This document shows, one piece after another, positions 52,603 through 63,740 of a stretch of 64,000 nt of DNA. The notes beneath the pieces were generated by a model. The model saw only the letters and a program-made list of their open reading frames with translations, had not been told where the DNA came from and searched no databases. Source of the DNA: Schistocerca nitens. Taxonomy: Eukaryota > Arthropoda > Insecta > Orthoptera > Acrididae. The translations under genes were made by a program, and so were the position numbers. Every line of letters begins with the position of its first letter. Position 1 is the first letter of the stretch. The stretch is taken from the NCBI RefSeq assembly GCF_023898315.1, contig NC_064614.1:1053512432-1053576431 (forward strand), in the 5' to 3' direction.

Positions 52603-53839
52603 TCACAGGGTCAGCCTCAGGGACGGACGACGACCGTGAGGCCCTATGACCAGGGACTGGTGGTTGTTTGAGCCACTTGCGGGTGTCTGCTGTGCCGCTG
52701 GTCGGAACTCGCGAAGGGAGGTCCCCAAGGGACCCCTTCCTTGCGAGAGTAGCCGAAGAAGTCTTACGCTTCTCCGGCTGGGAAGTGGGAACTGATGTCC
52801 CCGATTGATGGGGGGGGGGGGGGGTGTTGCTCCTGAAGTAGATGGAGCCCCCACAAGCAAGGGGGCTGGTGGATGCTGACCGATCTTAGAGCCGATTGGT
52901 GATGATGGGAGAACCGTCGTTGCAGCAGCGGCGTAGGTTGACGTCATTGCCACAGGATGGAGCCGCTCGTATTTCCGTCTAGCCTCAGGGTAGGTCAGGC
53001 GGTCCAGGGTCTTATATTCCATTATCTTCCTTTCTTTCTGGAATATCCTACAGTCCGGCGAGCAGGGGGAATGGTGTTCTCCGCAGTTAACACAGATAGG
53101 AGGCGGGGCACATGGAGTATCATAATGCGAAGGACATCCACAATCCCGACATGTGATGCTGGAAGTACAGTGAGATGACATGTGCCCGAACTTCCAGCAT
53201 TTAAAACACCGCATCGGAGGAGGGATATATGGCTTCACATCACAAAGGTAAACAAACCATCACCTTAACCTTTTCGGGTAAGACATCACCCTCAAAGGCC
53301 AAGATGAAGGCACCGGTGGCTACCTGATTATCCCTTGGACCCCGATGGACGCGCCGGACGAAGTGAACACCTCGTCGTTCTAGGTTGGCGCGTAGTTCAT
53401 CGTCGGACTGCAGAAGATCCCTGTGGAATATAGTACCCTGGACCATGTTTAAACTTTTATGGGGAGTGATGGTGACGGAAACATCCCCCAACTTGTCACA
53501 AGTGAGCAACCTCCGTGACTGGGCAGAGGATGCTGTTTTGATGAGAACCGACCCAGAGCGCATTTTGGACAAGCCCTCCACCTCCCCAAACTTGTCCTCT
53601 AAATGCTCCACAAAAAACTGAGGCTTAGTTTGCATAAAAGTTTCACCATCGACTCGCATACAGACAAGGTACCGGGGTGAATAATCTCCACTGCTGTTTT
53701 TAGCCATGCGTTCCTCCCATGGAGTGGCCAGGGAGGGAAACGATCTTTGATTGAATTGCTTGCCGTTGAGGTTAGACCTCGATGGCTTAGAGACTGCTGG
53801 TGGAGGCCCACCAGCGAGAGATGATGTACCACGCTTCAT
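52603..53839 (-). pseudogene. LINE 3 ORF1 (Gag-like nucleic-acid-binding protein)
   Basis: The start is the Met at 53839 (MKRGTSSLAGGPP). The first part has an RRM-like/PRE domain region (YLVCMRVDGETFMQTKPQF, VEGLSKMRSGSVLIKTAS, SVTITPHKSLNMVQGTIF, ANLERRGVHFVRRVHRG). A frameshift near 53240 separates it from the zinc knuckles MRCFKCWKFGHMSSHC and CRDCGCPSHYDTPC (CX2CX4HX4C), and a third CVNCGEHHSPC. The C-terminal part is Pro/Ser-rich. A G-run of about 15 bases at 52809-52824 may add slippage. The order knuckles-after-PRE is standard for Jockey-group ORF1. It precedes ORF2 by about 270 bp. Confidence 0.85.
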
Positions 53840-54450
53840 TGCGGGTCATCCGCCCTGATGCCACCCACTCCGACCAGGGGCTCTCCCCACGGGCGCCACC
53901 CAGCCACAGCAAAGACCACCTGGCAGGATGGCCTTTGCCGGGAGTCCCGATGCCCCAGAGGGATAGGCATCTACTCCTCGGCATATGTAGGGAGGTAGCA
54001 GCTCAGGCATCAGCAGTGCGATCGCTGTGTAGTCAGGGGACTACCACCAGGAGGGTACATGACGACCCCACCACAACAGACTGGCTACCGTGCTGGATGT
54101 CGGGTGTCTAATATCCATATGTGTCAGGAGGGCAAAGATGGAAGTTCATAATGGAGGGCATGTATGCTGCCCGGAACACACAGCAGCTGATGTGGCTGGA
54201 AGCACGGTGTAAGGCCAACTCCATGACAATATTGGGTGTGCCAGATCTTAGGGCAAGATGGATATATAATACACCACGTAAGGTGTCCTTCCCCAAATGG
54301 TAGGTACTAACAGAAAATTTTGAAAGGTAGTGGTCAAACCCCTTAGGGGACCATCACATTAAGGCCGAAACGTTTGAGACTCCTTTTAGTCGCCTCTTAC
54401 GACAGGCAGGAATACCGGGGGCCTATTCTTACCCCCGAACCCGCAGGGGG
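53840..54450 (-). promoter_or_regulatory. LINE 3 5' leader (internal promoter region)
   Basis: A non-coding GC-rich leader ending, in element orientation, with CCCCCTGCGGGTTCGGGGGT at its very start and CTGTCGTAAGAGGCGACT soon after. Jockey-group LINEs carry their Pol II promoter inside the leader. No specific initiator was identified. Confidence 0.55.
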
Positions 54451-54460
54451 ACAACACTAG

Positions 54461-55130
54461 TTGCGATGTTATTTAGAGAGATATTTTCACCACATTTGTC
54501 TACATTTCGACATAATACTGCTTGGAATACTTTTTCAGTACGTACGTGAGACCCGTATGATTTAAAATGGAATGATCATATAAAGTTGATCGTCGGTAAA
54601 GCAGATGCCAGACAGATTCATTGGAAGAATCCTAAGGAAATGCAATCCGAAAATAAAGGAAGTAGGTCACAGTACGCTTGTTCGCCCACTGCTTGAATAC
54701 TGCCGATCAGTGTGGGATCCGTACCAGGTAGGCTTGATAGAAGAGAGAGAGAAGATCCAACGGAGCAGCAGCGCGCTTCGTTACAGGATCATTTAGTAAT
54801 CGCGAAAGCGTCACGGAGATGATAAACTCCAGTGGAAGACTCTGCAGGAGAGACGCTCAGTAGCTCGGTACGGGCTTTTGTTGAAGTTTCGAGAACATAC
54901 CTTCACCGAAGAGTCAAGCAGTATATTGCTCCCTCCTACGTATATCTCGCGAAGAGACCATGAGGATAAAATAAGAGATTAGAGCCCACACAGAAGCATA
55001 CCGACAATCCTCCTTTCCACGAAAAATACGAGACTGGAATAGAAGGGAGAACCGATAGAGGTACTCAGGGTACCCTCCGCCACACACCGTAAGGTGGTTT
55101 GCGGAGTATGGATGTGGATGTAGATGAAGA
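54461..55130 (+). mobile_element. LINE 3' end with RT C-terminus (CR1-like)
   Basis: The plus strand encodes GRILRKCNPKIKEVGHSTLV and RPLLEYCRSVWDPYQVGLIE, the C-terminal region of a non-LTR RT, up to a stop near 54795. The 3' end is GTACCCTCCGCCACACACCG, then GCGGAGTATGGATG and GATGTAGATGAAG. The 5' part is missing. A related tail is at 30978-31043. Confidence 0.75.
54605..54796 (+). pseudogene. LINE RT C-terminal fragment
   Basis: The frame contains STLVRPLLEYCRSVWDPYQV and QRSSSALRYRII. In intact relatives this region follows the catalytic palm and thumb and ends in a conserved LEYASxVWDPY box, which is readable here. Catalytic motifs are outside the fragment. Confidence 0.7.
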
Positions 55131-56956
55131 GGAAACTTCATGAACTATAGCAAATGTCAACTGCCAAGTCATGTATTTATTGATTTGAACAATTCGTGGA
55201 CAGTGAGCTCCCGAAGTTCCGGTGACTAAATCGCATCAGAAGTGCATGAAAAATTTATGAAGTGGCATTACTGCCACGCCCACATTTCCACGCAACGCTT
55301 CAGTACAGCTCTGAACAACGATTCCTTAGATTACTTTCAATCATACTTGCTCGGCGTAGTCTATAAAGCTGTGCTATATACTCTTTGGCTTTGTATATCT
55401 ATGATTCTTCGGTATCATGGAAGATTAAAACAGTTGCTTTCTTTACGAAAAAGCAGTTCCCGTTTCGTCGCATTTTCATCTTGTCAGAATTACAACTTAC
55501 AATGCAATTCCTGTATTCAATTATGAGAATTTAGGGTATTTGGAAGTATTAGAGAATCAGCTTTGGAATACGATGTTTCACTCATGACACCTTGAGAAAA
55601 ATATTTAGCTCCTCTGCGGATGAAACGGCACTTTAAAACCTGGTAAAGGAAACTAGGTAGAAAACAAGGAACCGCAAGAAAACCCTTTAATGGAACAACA
55701 ACCGTGAGTACATAACAGGAGGCTTTGGAAACAATGAACGTTAGGTGGAACTTTGAAATGTATTTCCCAAAAATTAGTTTGTAACGTTTATGCAACTTTT
55801 TCTCAGAATCAATGAAAACTAGATTCTGAAACCTTATATACTGATTTCTGTAAACCCAATAAATTTCTTAAGAGCAGTTTGGAATTCCATGTGTAATCAG
55901 AGATATGAGGGACAAAGCCCTTTAAATTTTGCAGCCCTTATTTTATACTTACAGAATTAATCAAAAATTATTAAATCTCCCTGGTAGATACATTGAGAAG
56001 ATCTCATCAGTAGCTTACTATATGCAAAGCGATTAAAGACAAAACTTTGTAGAATCTGTAATAGGTTCTGATAAGATGTTTGTAACTTATGAAACTAGAT
56101 TTTTAAATTACACAGAAAAACGTATATAATCTAAGGAACGTAATAGTAAACGTGCTACTTTCATGTAAAGCATAGTAAAACACGTTCCCATATTTTCGAA
56201 AGTGTGGGTTTGGAGCATGTTTTGTATAGTTTTCTCCGTTAACGTTCCCTTGTAAGAGAAATTCTAGGGTTTTTGGATGAACAAGAGCTCAGGAGCTGTT
56301 CCTAGAATTTATGAGGGGAAACTCACTGTAAAACATAAGGTTCAGCTCCGTAGTTCGCAAATCATACTCTTCGAAGTATTTTTTCACTTTTTCATACCTG
56401 CTTCTCTTGAAAATTTTAATGACATCGTATTCAAGTTTTAATGTAAAATGATCGAAAGTAGATATAGGACGTAATTAACGTCTGAGAAAACCAACCATTA
56501 CAACTTGTCAAAAACTGGACATTTACTAATTTACATTCACGAAGTTAAAAGATGCCATAGCACCACACACCATAACGAACCTTTGGCGTGACGACAATCA
56601 CTATTCAAGTACCAACTGTGTTTTTGCGTTCTTCCATGAAGACATTTTAGTCATCTTCCGTCAGCAATGTCTGAAGTCATGCGTAGTTCATTCTACTGCT
56701 GCTGGTAGATTGTGCTGACTTCACAACTGAGAAACTTTGCCAGCCAGTACCTGGCTTGCGCCAGTACGTAGGTCAGAGCAGAAGACGGTTCTTCCAGGGC
56801 TCATCCATGGCCAGAGAAACCTCGAACTTATTCGACCGCCGACAACCTGAGGGTCAAGGTAGTTAGCCACGAAAACCTTCTGGCGCGCGGGGGGAAAGAC
56901 ATTCAGTGAGGTAAGTAAAAACATTATGCACAGTGAGAAATAGGGGAGGCTACATA
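55131..56956. other. No recognisable feature
   Basis: AT-rich to 56560. 56600-56930 is less AT-rich and probably an old repeat, but I cannot name it. Confidence 0.4.
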
Positions 56957-58378
56957 CACTCCTGGAAATTGAAATAAGAACACCGTGAATTCATTGTCCC
57001 AGGAAGGGGAAACTTGATTGACACATTCCTGGGGTCAGATACATCACATGATCACACTGACAGAACCACAGGCACATGGACACAGGAAACAGAGCATGCA
57101 CAATGTCGGCACTAGTACAGTGTATATCCACCTTTCGCAGCAATGCAGGCTGCTATTCTCCCATGGAGACGATCGTAGAGATGCTGGATGTAGTCCTGTG
57201 GAACGGCTTGCCATGCCATTTCCACCTGGCGCCTCAGTTGGACCAGCGTTCGTGCTGGACGTGCAGACCGCGTGAGACGACGCTTCATCCAGTCCCAAAC
57301 ATGCTCAATGGGGGACAGATCCGGAGATCTTGCTGGCCAGGGTAGTTGGCTTACACCTTCTAGAGCACGTTGGGTGGCACGGGATACATGCGGACGTGCA
57401 TTGTCCTGTTGGAACAGCAAGTTCCCTTGCCGGTCTAGGAATGGTAGAACGATGGGTTCGATGACGGTTTGGATGTACCGTGCACTATTCAGTGTCCCCT
57501 CGACGATCACCAGTGGTGTACGGCCAGTGTAGGAGATCGCTCCCCACACCATGATGCCGGGTGTTGGCCCTGTGTGCCTCGGTCGTATGCAGTCCTGATT
57601 GTGGCGCTCACCTGCACGGCGCCAAACACGCATACGACCATCATTGGCACAAAGGCAGAAGCGACTCTCATCGCTGAAGACGACACGTCTCCATTCGTCC
57701 CTCCATTCACGCCTGTCGCGACACCACTGGAGGCGGGCTGCACGATGGTGGGGCGTGAGCGGAAGACGGCCTAACGGTGTGCGGGACCGTAGCCCAGCTT
57801 CATGGAGACGGTTGCGAATGGTCCTCGCCGATACCCCAGGAGCAACAGTGTCCCTAATTTGCTGGGAAGTGGCGGTGCGGTCTCCTACGGCACTGCGTAG
57901 GATCCTACGGTCTTGGCGTGCATCCGTGCGTCGCTGCGGTCCGGTCCCATGTCGACGGGCACGTGCACCTTCCGCCGATCACTGGCGACAACATCGATGT
58001 ACTGTGGAGACCTCACGCCCCACGTGTTGAGCAATTCGGCGGTACGTCCACCCGGCCTCCCGCATGCCCACTATACGCCCTCGCTCAAAGTCCGTCAACT
58101 GCACATACGGTTCACGTCCACGCTGTCGCGGCATGCTACCAGTGTTAAAGACTGCGATGGAGCTCCGTATGCCACGGCAAACTGGCTGACACTGACGGCG
58201 GCGGTGCACAAATGCTGCGCAGCTAGCGCCATTCGACGGCCAACACCGCGGTTCCTGGTGTGTCCGCTGTGCCGTGCGTGTGATCATTGCTTGTACAGCC
58301 CTCTCGCAGTGTCCGGAGCAAGTATGGTGGGTCTGACACACCGGTGTCAATGTGTTCTTTTTTCCATTTCCAGGAGTG
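56957..58378 (-). mobile_element. Tc1-like DNA transposon, nearly intact (1,422 bp)
   Basis: Left end CACTCCTGGAAATTGAAATA; right end read inward CACTCCTGGAAATGGAAAAA. TA flanks both sides (56955-56956 and 58379-58380). A single transposase frame fills 57112-58134 on the minus strand. This is the best-preserved DNA transposon in the window. Confidence 0.95.
57112..58134 (-). pseudogene. Tc1-like transposase with one in-frame TGA
   Basis: From the ATG at 58134 the frame stays open for 340 codons except for a TGA at 57979-57981; both sides are in the same frame. The N-terminus MPRQRGREPYVQLTDFERGR leads to helix-turn-helix REAGWTYRRIAQHVGREVST. After the stop comes a second DNA-binding segment (RTATSQQIRDTVAPGVSART). 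The catalytic domain has RVVFSDESRFCL (first Asp), LLFQQDNARPHVSR (second Asp) and RSPDLSPIEHVWDWMKRRL (Glu). I count 32 residues between the second Asp and the Glu, two fewer than the 34 usual for Tc1. The end is RIAACIAAKGGYTLY. The stop probably arose from TGG, the codon expected at that place. Confidence 0.92.
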
Positions 58379-59456
58379 TATAATGGTAACCGTGCCGCCT
58401 GACTAATTACACATGGTGATAAAACGCACATTATTGAAGAGAGGGCTACGTCTTAAATAGAAAATAGAGTGCAGCAGGAAAGTGGAACAGTAAGGGTGAT
58501 TAAAGAGGCTGCTGGAAAAGGATGTATGGCCGAGGCTTCACACCACAGCAAGCAACAGGAGACTCTACAACACTAACCATTCTTCCACATCTGTGGCATT
58601 TTAATTTATATCTGAGAATAAGAATCATTCAAAGACGGAACGAGAAGCAGCTCTACTGTCCGTGAATCGGGCTTCAATATTCGGCAAATACTCCTGGAAA
58701 CTATATTTAGTATAGAGGCCCAGAAGGAACAAGCCTTCCAGCAGAATATGAGCTGCTAACCATTAAATTTTATGTAACTTCCAGTCTGGTACGATCAATG
58801 ATGAGGTGACTTAGTGCGATGGATTGCCTCCAGACGAAAGCACAGCGCTATACAGCACTTGCCTCTTTGACAGGAGTGGAACTGAAGACCAGCATGTATG
58901 GTTCCATCTGAGACACTTAACCGCAAATCCGCACCTGGGATAGTGGAATAATATGTTCGAGTAATCACTTTTCTAGAGGAACTATCAGCCTGTTCACTCT
59001 CTGGGATACCCCATCATTACAAGGGATACAGTCTAGTCAGCTGGCAGTGTAATTAAGGTCAGAATAGTAGCTTTCACACGGTAACTAGAGTAACCGTGCG
59101 TAAGGATCTGCTCCTTCAGCCACTGCCAATTGACACGCAGTCAAGAGGCCTGTTTAATGAAATATAGACCTCTTAACGGCTTTCTGGATCCCTCCGTTTT
59201 CCCAGCAACGAATGTTTTTCCTGGCTGACGGAAGGTGTAGGAACATATCTCGTCCTATCCGTCTATTGCTGTTAGTAGCGATATGAATGACTGAAGTAAC
59301 ACGTCGGAAGGTCTTCAGAGTGCCTGACTTAAGACTCACTGGCTGATATGGGAGAGGAAAGCGGTGCATCCGGAAGGGTAGACGACCACGCCTATGATAC
59401 AGTTGGGAAACTCTGAAAAATAGAGGCTGGAAACACAATGAACATTTTGTTCCGTT
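58379..59456. other. No recognisable feature
   Basis: Unassigned sequence; open frames are short and unfamiliar. Confidence 0.4.
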
Positions 59457-60018
59457 GTAAGTAGGCTGTTTAGGTTTTTTATTGGTAACGCCACCTCTGT
59501 ATGAAAATCACTGGCTGTGCTGTGTGCAGTCTGTGGCTGCTTTGCATTGTTGTAATACTCGCCATTGTAGTGTTAGGCAGATGGCTGTGAACAGCGCGTA
59601 GCGTTGCGCAGTTGGAGGTGAGCCGCCAGCAGTGGTGGATGTGGGGAGAGAGATGGCGGAGTTTTGAAATTTGTCATGAACTGCTATATTTATATATGAT
59701 GATATCAAGGTAAATACATTGTTTGTTCTCTATTAATATCTTTCATTTGCTAACTATCCCTATCAGTAGTTAGTGCCTTCCATAGTTTGAATCTTTTATT
59801 TAGCTGGCAGTAGTGGCGCTTGCTGTATTGCAGTAGTGGGAGTAACGAAGATTTTTGTGAGGTAAGTGATTTAGTGATTTGTGAAAGGTATAGTTTAATG
59901 TTAGTCAGGGCCATTCTTTTGTAGGGAATTCTGAAAGTCAGATTGCGTTGCGCTAACAAAATATTGTGTGTCAGTTTAAGCACAGTCGTGTAATATTGTT
60001 CAAAAAGGGGACGTTTCA
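59457..60018 (+). mobile_element. Probable solo LTR (562 bp)
   Basis: It begins TGTAAGTAGGCTG and ends GGGGACGTTTCA, so it has the 5'-TG...CA-3' boundaries of LTRs. The 4-bp duplication CCGT flanks it (59453-59456 and 60019-60022). No internal gag-pol region lies on either side. I recall this sequence as a dispersed repeat in grasshopper genomes, unverified. A 4-bp duplication fits Gypsy or BEL. Orientation is assumed. Confidence 0.65.
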
Positions 60019-63000
60019 CCGTGAATAGAAAAGCAAAATTAAGGAGACAGAAGTCAGCAGGTGGGTAACTCAGGCCTCTGCATGCCGTAGGAAACGTCCC
60101 ACGCACAGCTATCCCGGGCCTGACCCGCTAAGTCAAGAGCGCCCACCATCCAACAATGTGCGACAATAGAAAATTGGGTGCGGCCGAAAGGAGGCGAACA
60201 TAAGAGAATAAAACAGTCAAAGAGGGATGAAATGAGCCTTGAGGTAGGGTCAGAAATCCCCAGTTAGCGTACAGTGAGACACGCAACACCCCTAACCACG
60301 TAGCCCTGTTACAGACGTATGGTGAAACGTTTTGAGAGAGAAGAACCACGTTCGTGGAGAAAACCAGTTCAACCGTTTGTGAATCGTCCGCCAATATGAG
60401 AAGCCATGATTCCATACGTGGCACAGAGGACAAAGAATGTTTGAAGGGATGCCGCCATCCCTGGTTATTCAATGTTACTTATAATCCGTCTTGATTGCAA
60501 AAATGTTTATTCTCATAATCGGTTTCAGTTCCTCTAGAACCATCTTCAGATCTGCAATTTCGGTTGCAGGAGTAACCCGTCCACACACAGCAACCTTCAC
60601 ATGCTGCCACCGAAAGGTCACCGGAGCAAGCGAGACTTTAGGACGTTGAAAAAGTCTGTACTAATCCTTGGTCTGGACACATCCAAGGGGAAGTGTACGA
60701 GAAAGCATGGGGAGCACAGACCAGCCTCTTGCTTCTGTTCCCATCAGGAAGAATACCGTAAAATTACGCACCAACAGGTGGATATGTAGGAAAGTTATGT
60801 GCAATATTTCATTTTTTAGAGGAAGCTACAAGAAACCTATTATACCGACAGAATCAAAGTTTTTCATTCAGAATCCAGTTTCGTGTTCTTTTCCACTCAA
60901 TGGACTAAAACTATCGAACTTAAGCTAGTTAAATTTACTCAACTACATGAACACCGTCACAAATCTCCAGTTAGCTTTAGGTTCGGAATGGCTACAAAAA
61001 AAATCGCTAACTACCTTTGAATGATCAAAAATTTGAAATTGTGCATTTCACTTCATAGAACACGAATACGTATCGTCCTTTGGTCATAATATTAATGAGC
61101 CACAACTGGAATCCGTGATCAATACCTGGGTGTAAGTATTTTTACATATCTGAAATAGAAGGCTCTCATAGGTTGAGTAATTTTACCGTAATATGTAATA
61201 GACATTGGTCCATTATTAGTATGGGGAAAATTTCTACGAAGATTTCCTAAAAACACACCTGCCACCCTTGCTACAGAGTTGTGAATTGTCTGGGAGTTCT
61301 AACAGGGCACAACGGCACCAGTCTGACTAACAGGAAACCGGCACTTCAATGTTGAGGAAACCCAACTAGAAAACTCAGAGTACCTGTCCCACGAAAAGTT
61401 CCGATATGAATGAATAATGCATGAATCTACTACGATCCTCTAAGCATCGCTCACATGATAACCAAGAAACCACTGTTAGAATAATTACACAAAATACAGA
61501 CGCATTTAGGCCACCATTCTCTCCGTGATGTTTCAAGTCATAAGAACATGAAGAAACCGTACGTACTACTATGACAGTTATCCCTCGTCACCGATGTCCC
61601 ATTGATCCACAAAACGTATGTTTACATTAACATGTAAAACAGCTCTATCAGAAAAATTGAAACTACGGAGTGACAATCTGCTACGTAGTAGTTAACAGCT
61701 TCCTGTCTTCAAATGGGGACCGGAAGTAATACTCCCATCTGGACAGCGGGAGTTGCTTCCCTTCTACATGGATTTAATTACATTCGCCACAGTTAAGAGT
61801 CTATGCAAATCTTTCAGCTGTATTTAACCGTGTTGTAATTGATGTCTTGAGAAAATTCTGTGCTACATCGATGCCCTGATTCACGACGTATCAGTCACTT
61901 TAACCACTAATGTCTTCAGTGAAGTCCCAAATTGGCACATTCATTCAGTTCCGCGGAAATTTAAGACAAGGAAAATTCCTTTAAGGATACCTCCTGCGTT
62001 CTAACAAGCTAGCTACCTCGAAAATATAAATGAACTAGTAGAAATTAAACTGCACGTTATGCTATTTCTCGCAGTATATAAATGTACGGCTGAATTTAAC
62101 TTCAGCTCAATACATTATGCTGCAAGTAATTTCATCAAGCCTGTCGATTCTGTGGAAATGAACATGAAGAAATGCGCATGTGTTCTTTCGCTCCTCTGGG
62201 AGAACAGGACAGAGATCCTTAGATTTCTCACCTTAATGAAAAATTCAGATGAGCCCTACAATGAAGGTGTAGGCAGATTTGCCGTACGAATCTTTTATTT
62301 TTTAAGTTTCTTACAGAGCACGGAAAACATTTGTACTTTCTGTCCCCTGCCAGGGAAGGGTCGTTGGAAAATTTAGACTTTTCCCATGAAAGGTCTGCGT
62401 TGAGAGTAAAAGTAGGGCGCGACTATTATGCGAAACTAGTTTTTATAATAACTGCTACTTTTCTCTTTAAATGCTACGTATTGTAGTATACGATTCTGTT
62501 GGCCTAATAAAACTAGCCGATCTACTGTAGAAAGCAGTTTCACGAGCGAAATATTCTTGCTTGCGCGTTACCAGTTCATGTAGCACGCAGGAACAGTTAA
62601 ACAAGTGGCCATTTACGCTGGAGAACATTTAAGAAATTTGTTTCAGGTGTATTGCTCCAGGGCGAAGTGCAGACTCCGAGAAATTTATATTAGCGAGTTT
62701 GAACATTCAGTATAGTTCTCCCGGTTTGGAGTTAACGCGCCAAGCCTGCGATAGCTGATTGTCAGTAGTCGCCCGAAGTATCATTTCACGAAGAAATTTA
62801 ATATTTGATCCGTATTTCCTAATTATCCAGACAGCTAAATAGTACTGTGAATTTTTTGAAGTAAACTAATTTAATGATCTCTTAATTATCATCTAGGATG
62901 AGTTTCATGAAGCACGCCACAACGGAATTTAACGATATTCGACATTATAGTCTTCCTCCACTTCAGGGAACGCCCTGTACTTCACGAAACGGAGAGGAAG

Positions 63001-63267
63001 CCACGCAAAAGCTAAGGCAGATCCTACACTTATAAACGACACTTCATGAGCTTTTTGTAATTAGGGCTACGGTTTCACATTTCACCGGCTTACCTGTTCT
63101 GTCTGGGACTATATTTAGAATAACGATAAGGACGCCATACTAGCTGCGCAGGAGCCGCCGATCTACACAAATTGCATTCTTTTATGTCCGTGGTGGAAAA
63201 ACAGCATTGAGAAGATTGGAACTACATGGTTCCAGATATTTTTCCAAGTCTCAAATGTATGATGTAT
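60019..63267. other. Mostly unassigned sequence
   Basis: One degenerate hammerhead-like motif is at 60519-60549 on the minus strand. The open frame at 62059-62376 (105 codons) is unfamiliar. Nothing else recognised. Confidence 0.4.
60519..60549 (-). ncRNA. Degenerate hammerhead-like motif
   Basis: Minus strand: CTGAAGATGGTTC, loop TAGA, then GGAACTGAAACCGA. CTGAAGA fits the CTGANGA core; GTTC/GAAC forms stem II; GAAAC is kept. The cleavage triplet reads ATT instead of GTC, and stem I is not clear. It is probably an old Penelope-like terminal repeat. Confidence 0.4.
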
Positions 63268-63375
63268 GTATGCAGACTAAAGCGACGAATAAAAGTTTCC
63301 GCGAAGGCAGAAATTCAAATGCACGTCTTCCCTGACTAGGCAGATGCGCTAACCACTACAGCACCCTGGAACAGT
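63268..63375 (-). mobile_element. tRNA-derived SINE (GCATCTGCCTAGTCA), inverted pair member
   Basis: Minus strand: GTGCTGTAGTGGTTAGCGCA, TCTGCCTAGTCAGGGAAG, a weak B box (CATTTGAATTT) and the 3' part TATTCGTCGCTTTAGTCTGC. It matches the plus-strand copy at 63640. Confidence 0.6.
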
Positions 63376-63639
63376 GGCTATGCGCGTATATTTGTTACAC
63401 CATACGTGTTTCAATCTATGAACGGTCTGTCTAACCATAAACTGTCATTTGATTAAGGCATTTATGCTTGAGTTTGGCATCACCCCCGTATCGTTCGATG
63501 TTCTGATGCTATTCCAGTACAACTGGAAAGCTGCTTCAATGCTGTTCGAGTTCAGGGGAATACGAAGTGGGCTGAGGCAAACGGAATTTGGACAGAGGCG
63601 TGCTAGAGTAATCCGTGCATTTGTACGAAGCCACTGTGT

Positions 63640-63740
63640 CGGTTGGTATAACGGTTAGTGCATCTGCCTTCTGAACAGGACACTAGGTTCGAATACTGAC
63701 CCTGGTACAAATACGTATTCATCGCTTCAGCCTGCATATA
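63640..63740 (+). mobile_element. tRNA-derived SINE, inverted pair member
   Basis: TCGGTTGGTATAACGGTTAG, GCATCTGCCTTCTGAACAGG, B box GGTTCGAATAC, then ACCCTGGTACAAATACG and TATTCATCGCTTCAGCCTGC. Same family as 63268 and 23850. Confidence 0.65.

Larger units (their letters stand above)
47597..54450 (-). mobile_element. Full-length Jockey-like LINE (LINE 3), split by a palindrome
   Basis: A 10-bp target duplication ACAACACTAG flanks it at 47587-47596 and 54451-54460. In element order: 5' leader (about 53840-54450, beginning CCCCCTGCGGGTTCGGGGGT), ORF1 (52603-53839), ORF2 (47951-52331) and a 3' end with the hairpin at 47616-47648. A 765-bp insertion with its own 12-bp duplication interrupts ORF2; without it the LINE is about 6.1 kb. 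The 3' terminus lacks a long poly(A) and ends in an AAACATCCCAACAACAG-type tail. It is the most complete retroelement here. Confidence 0.9.
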
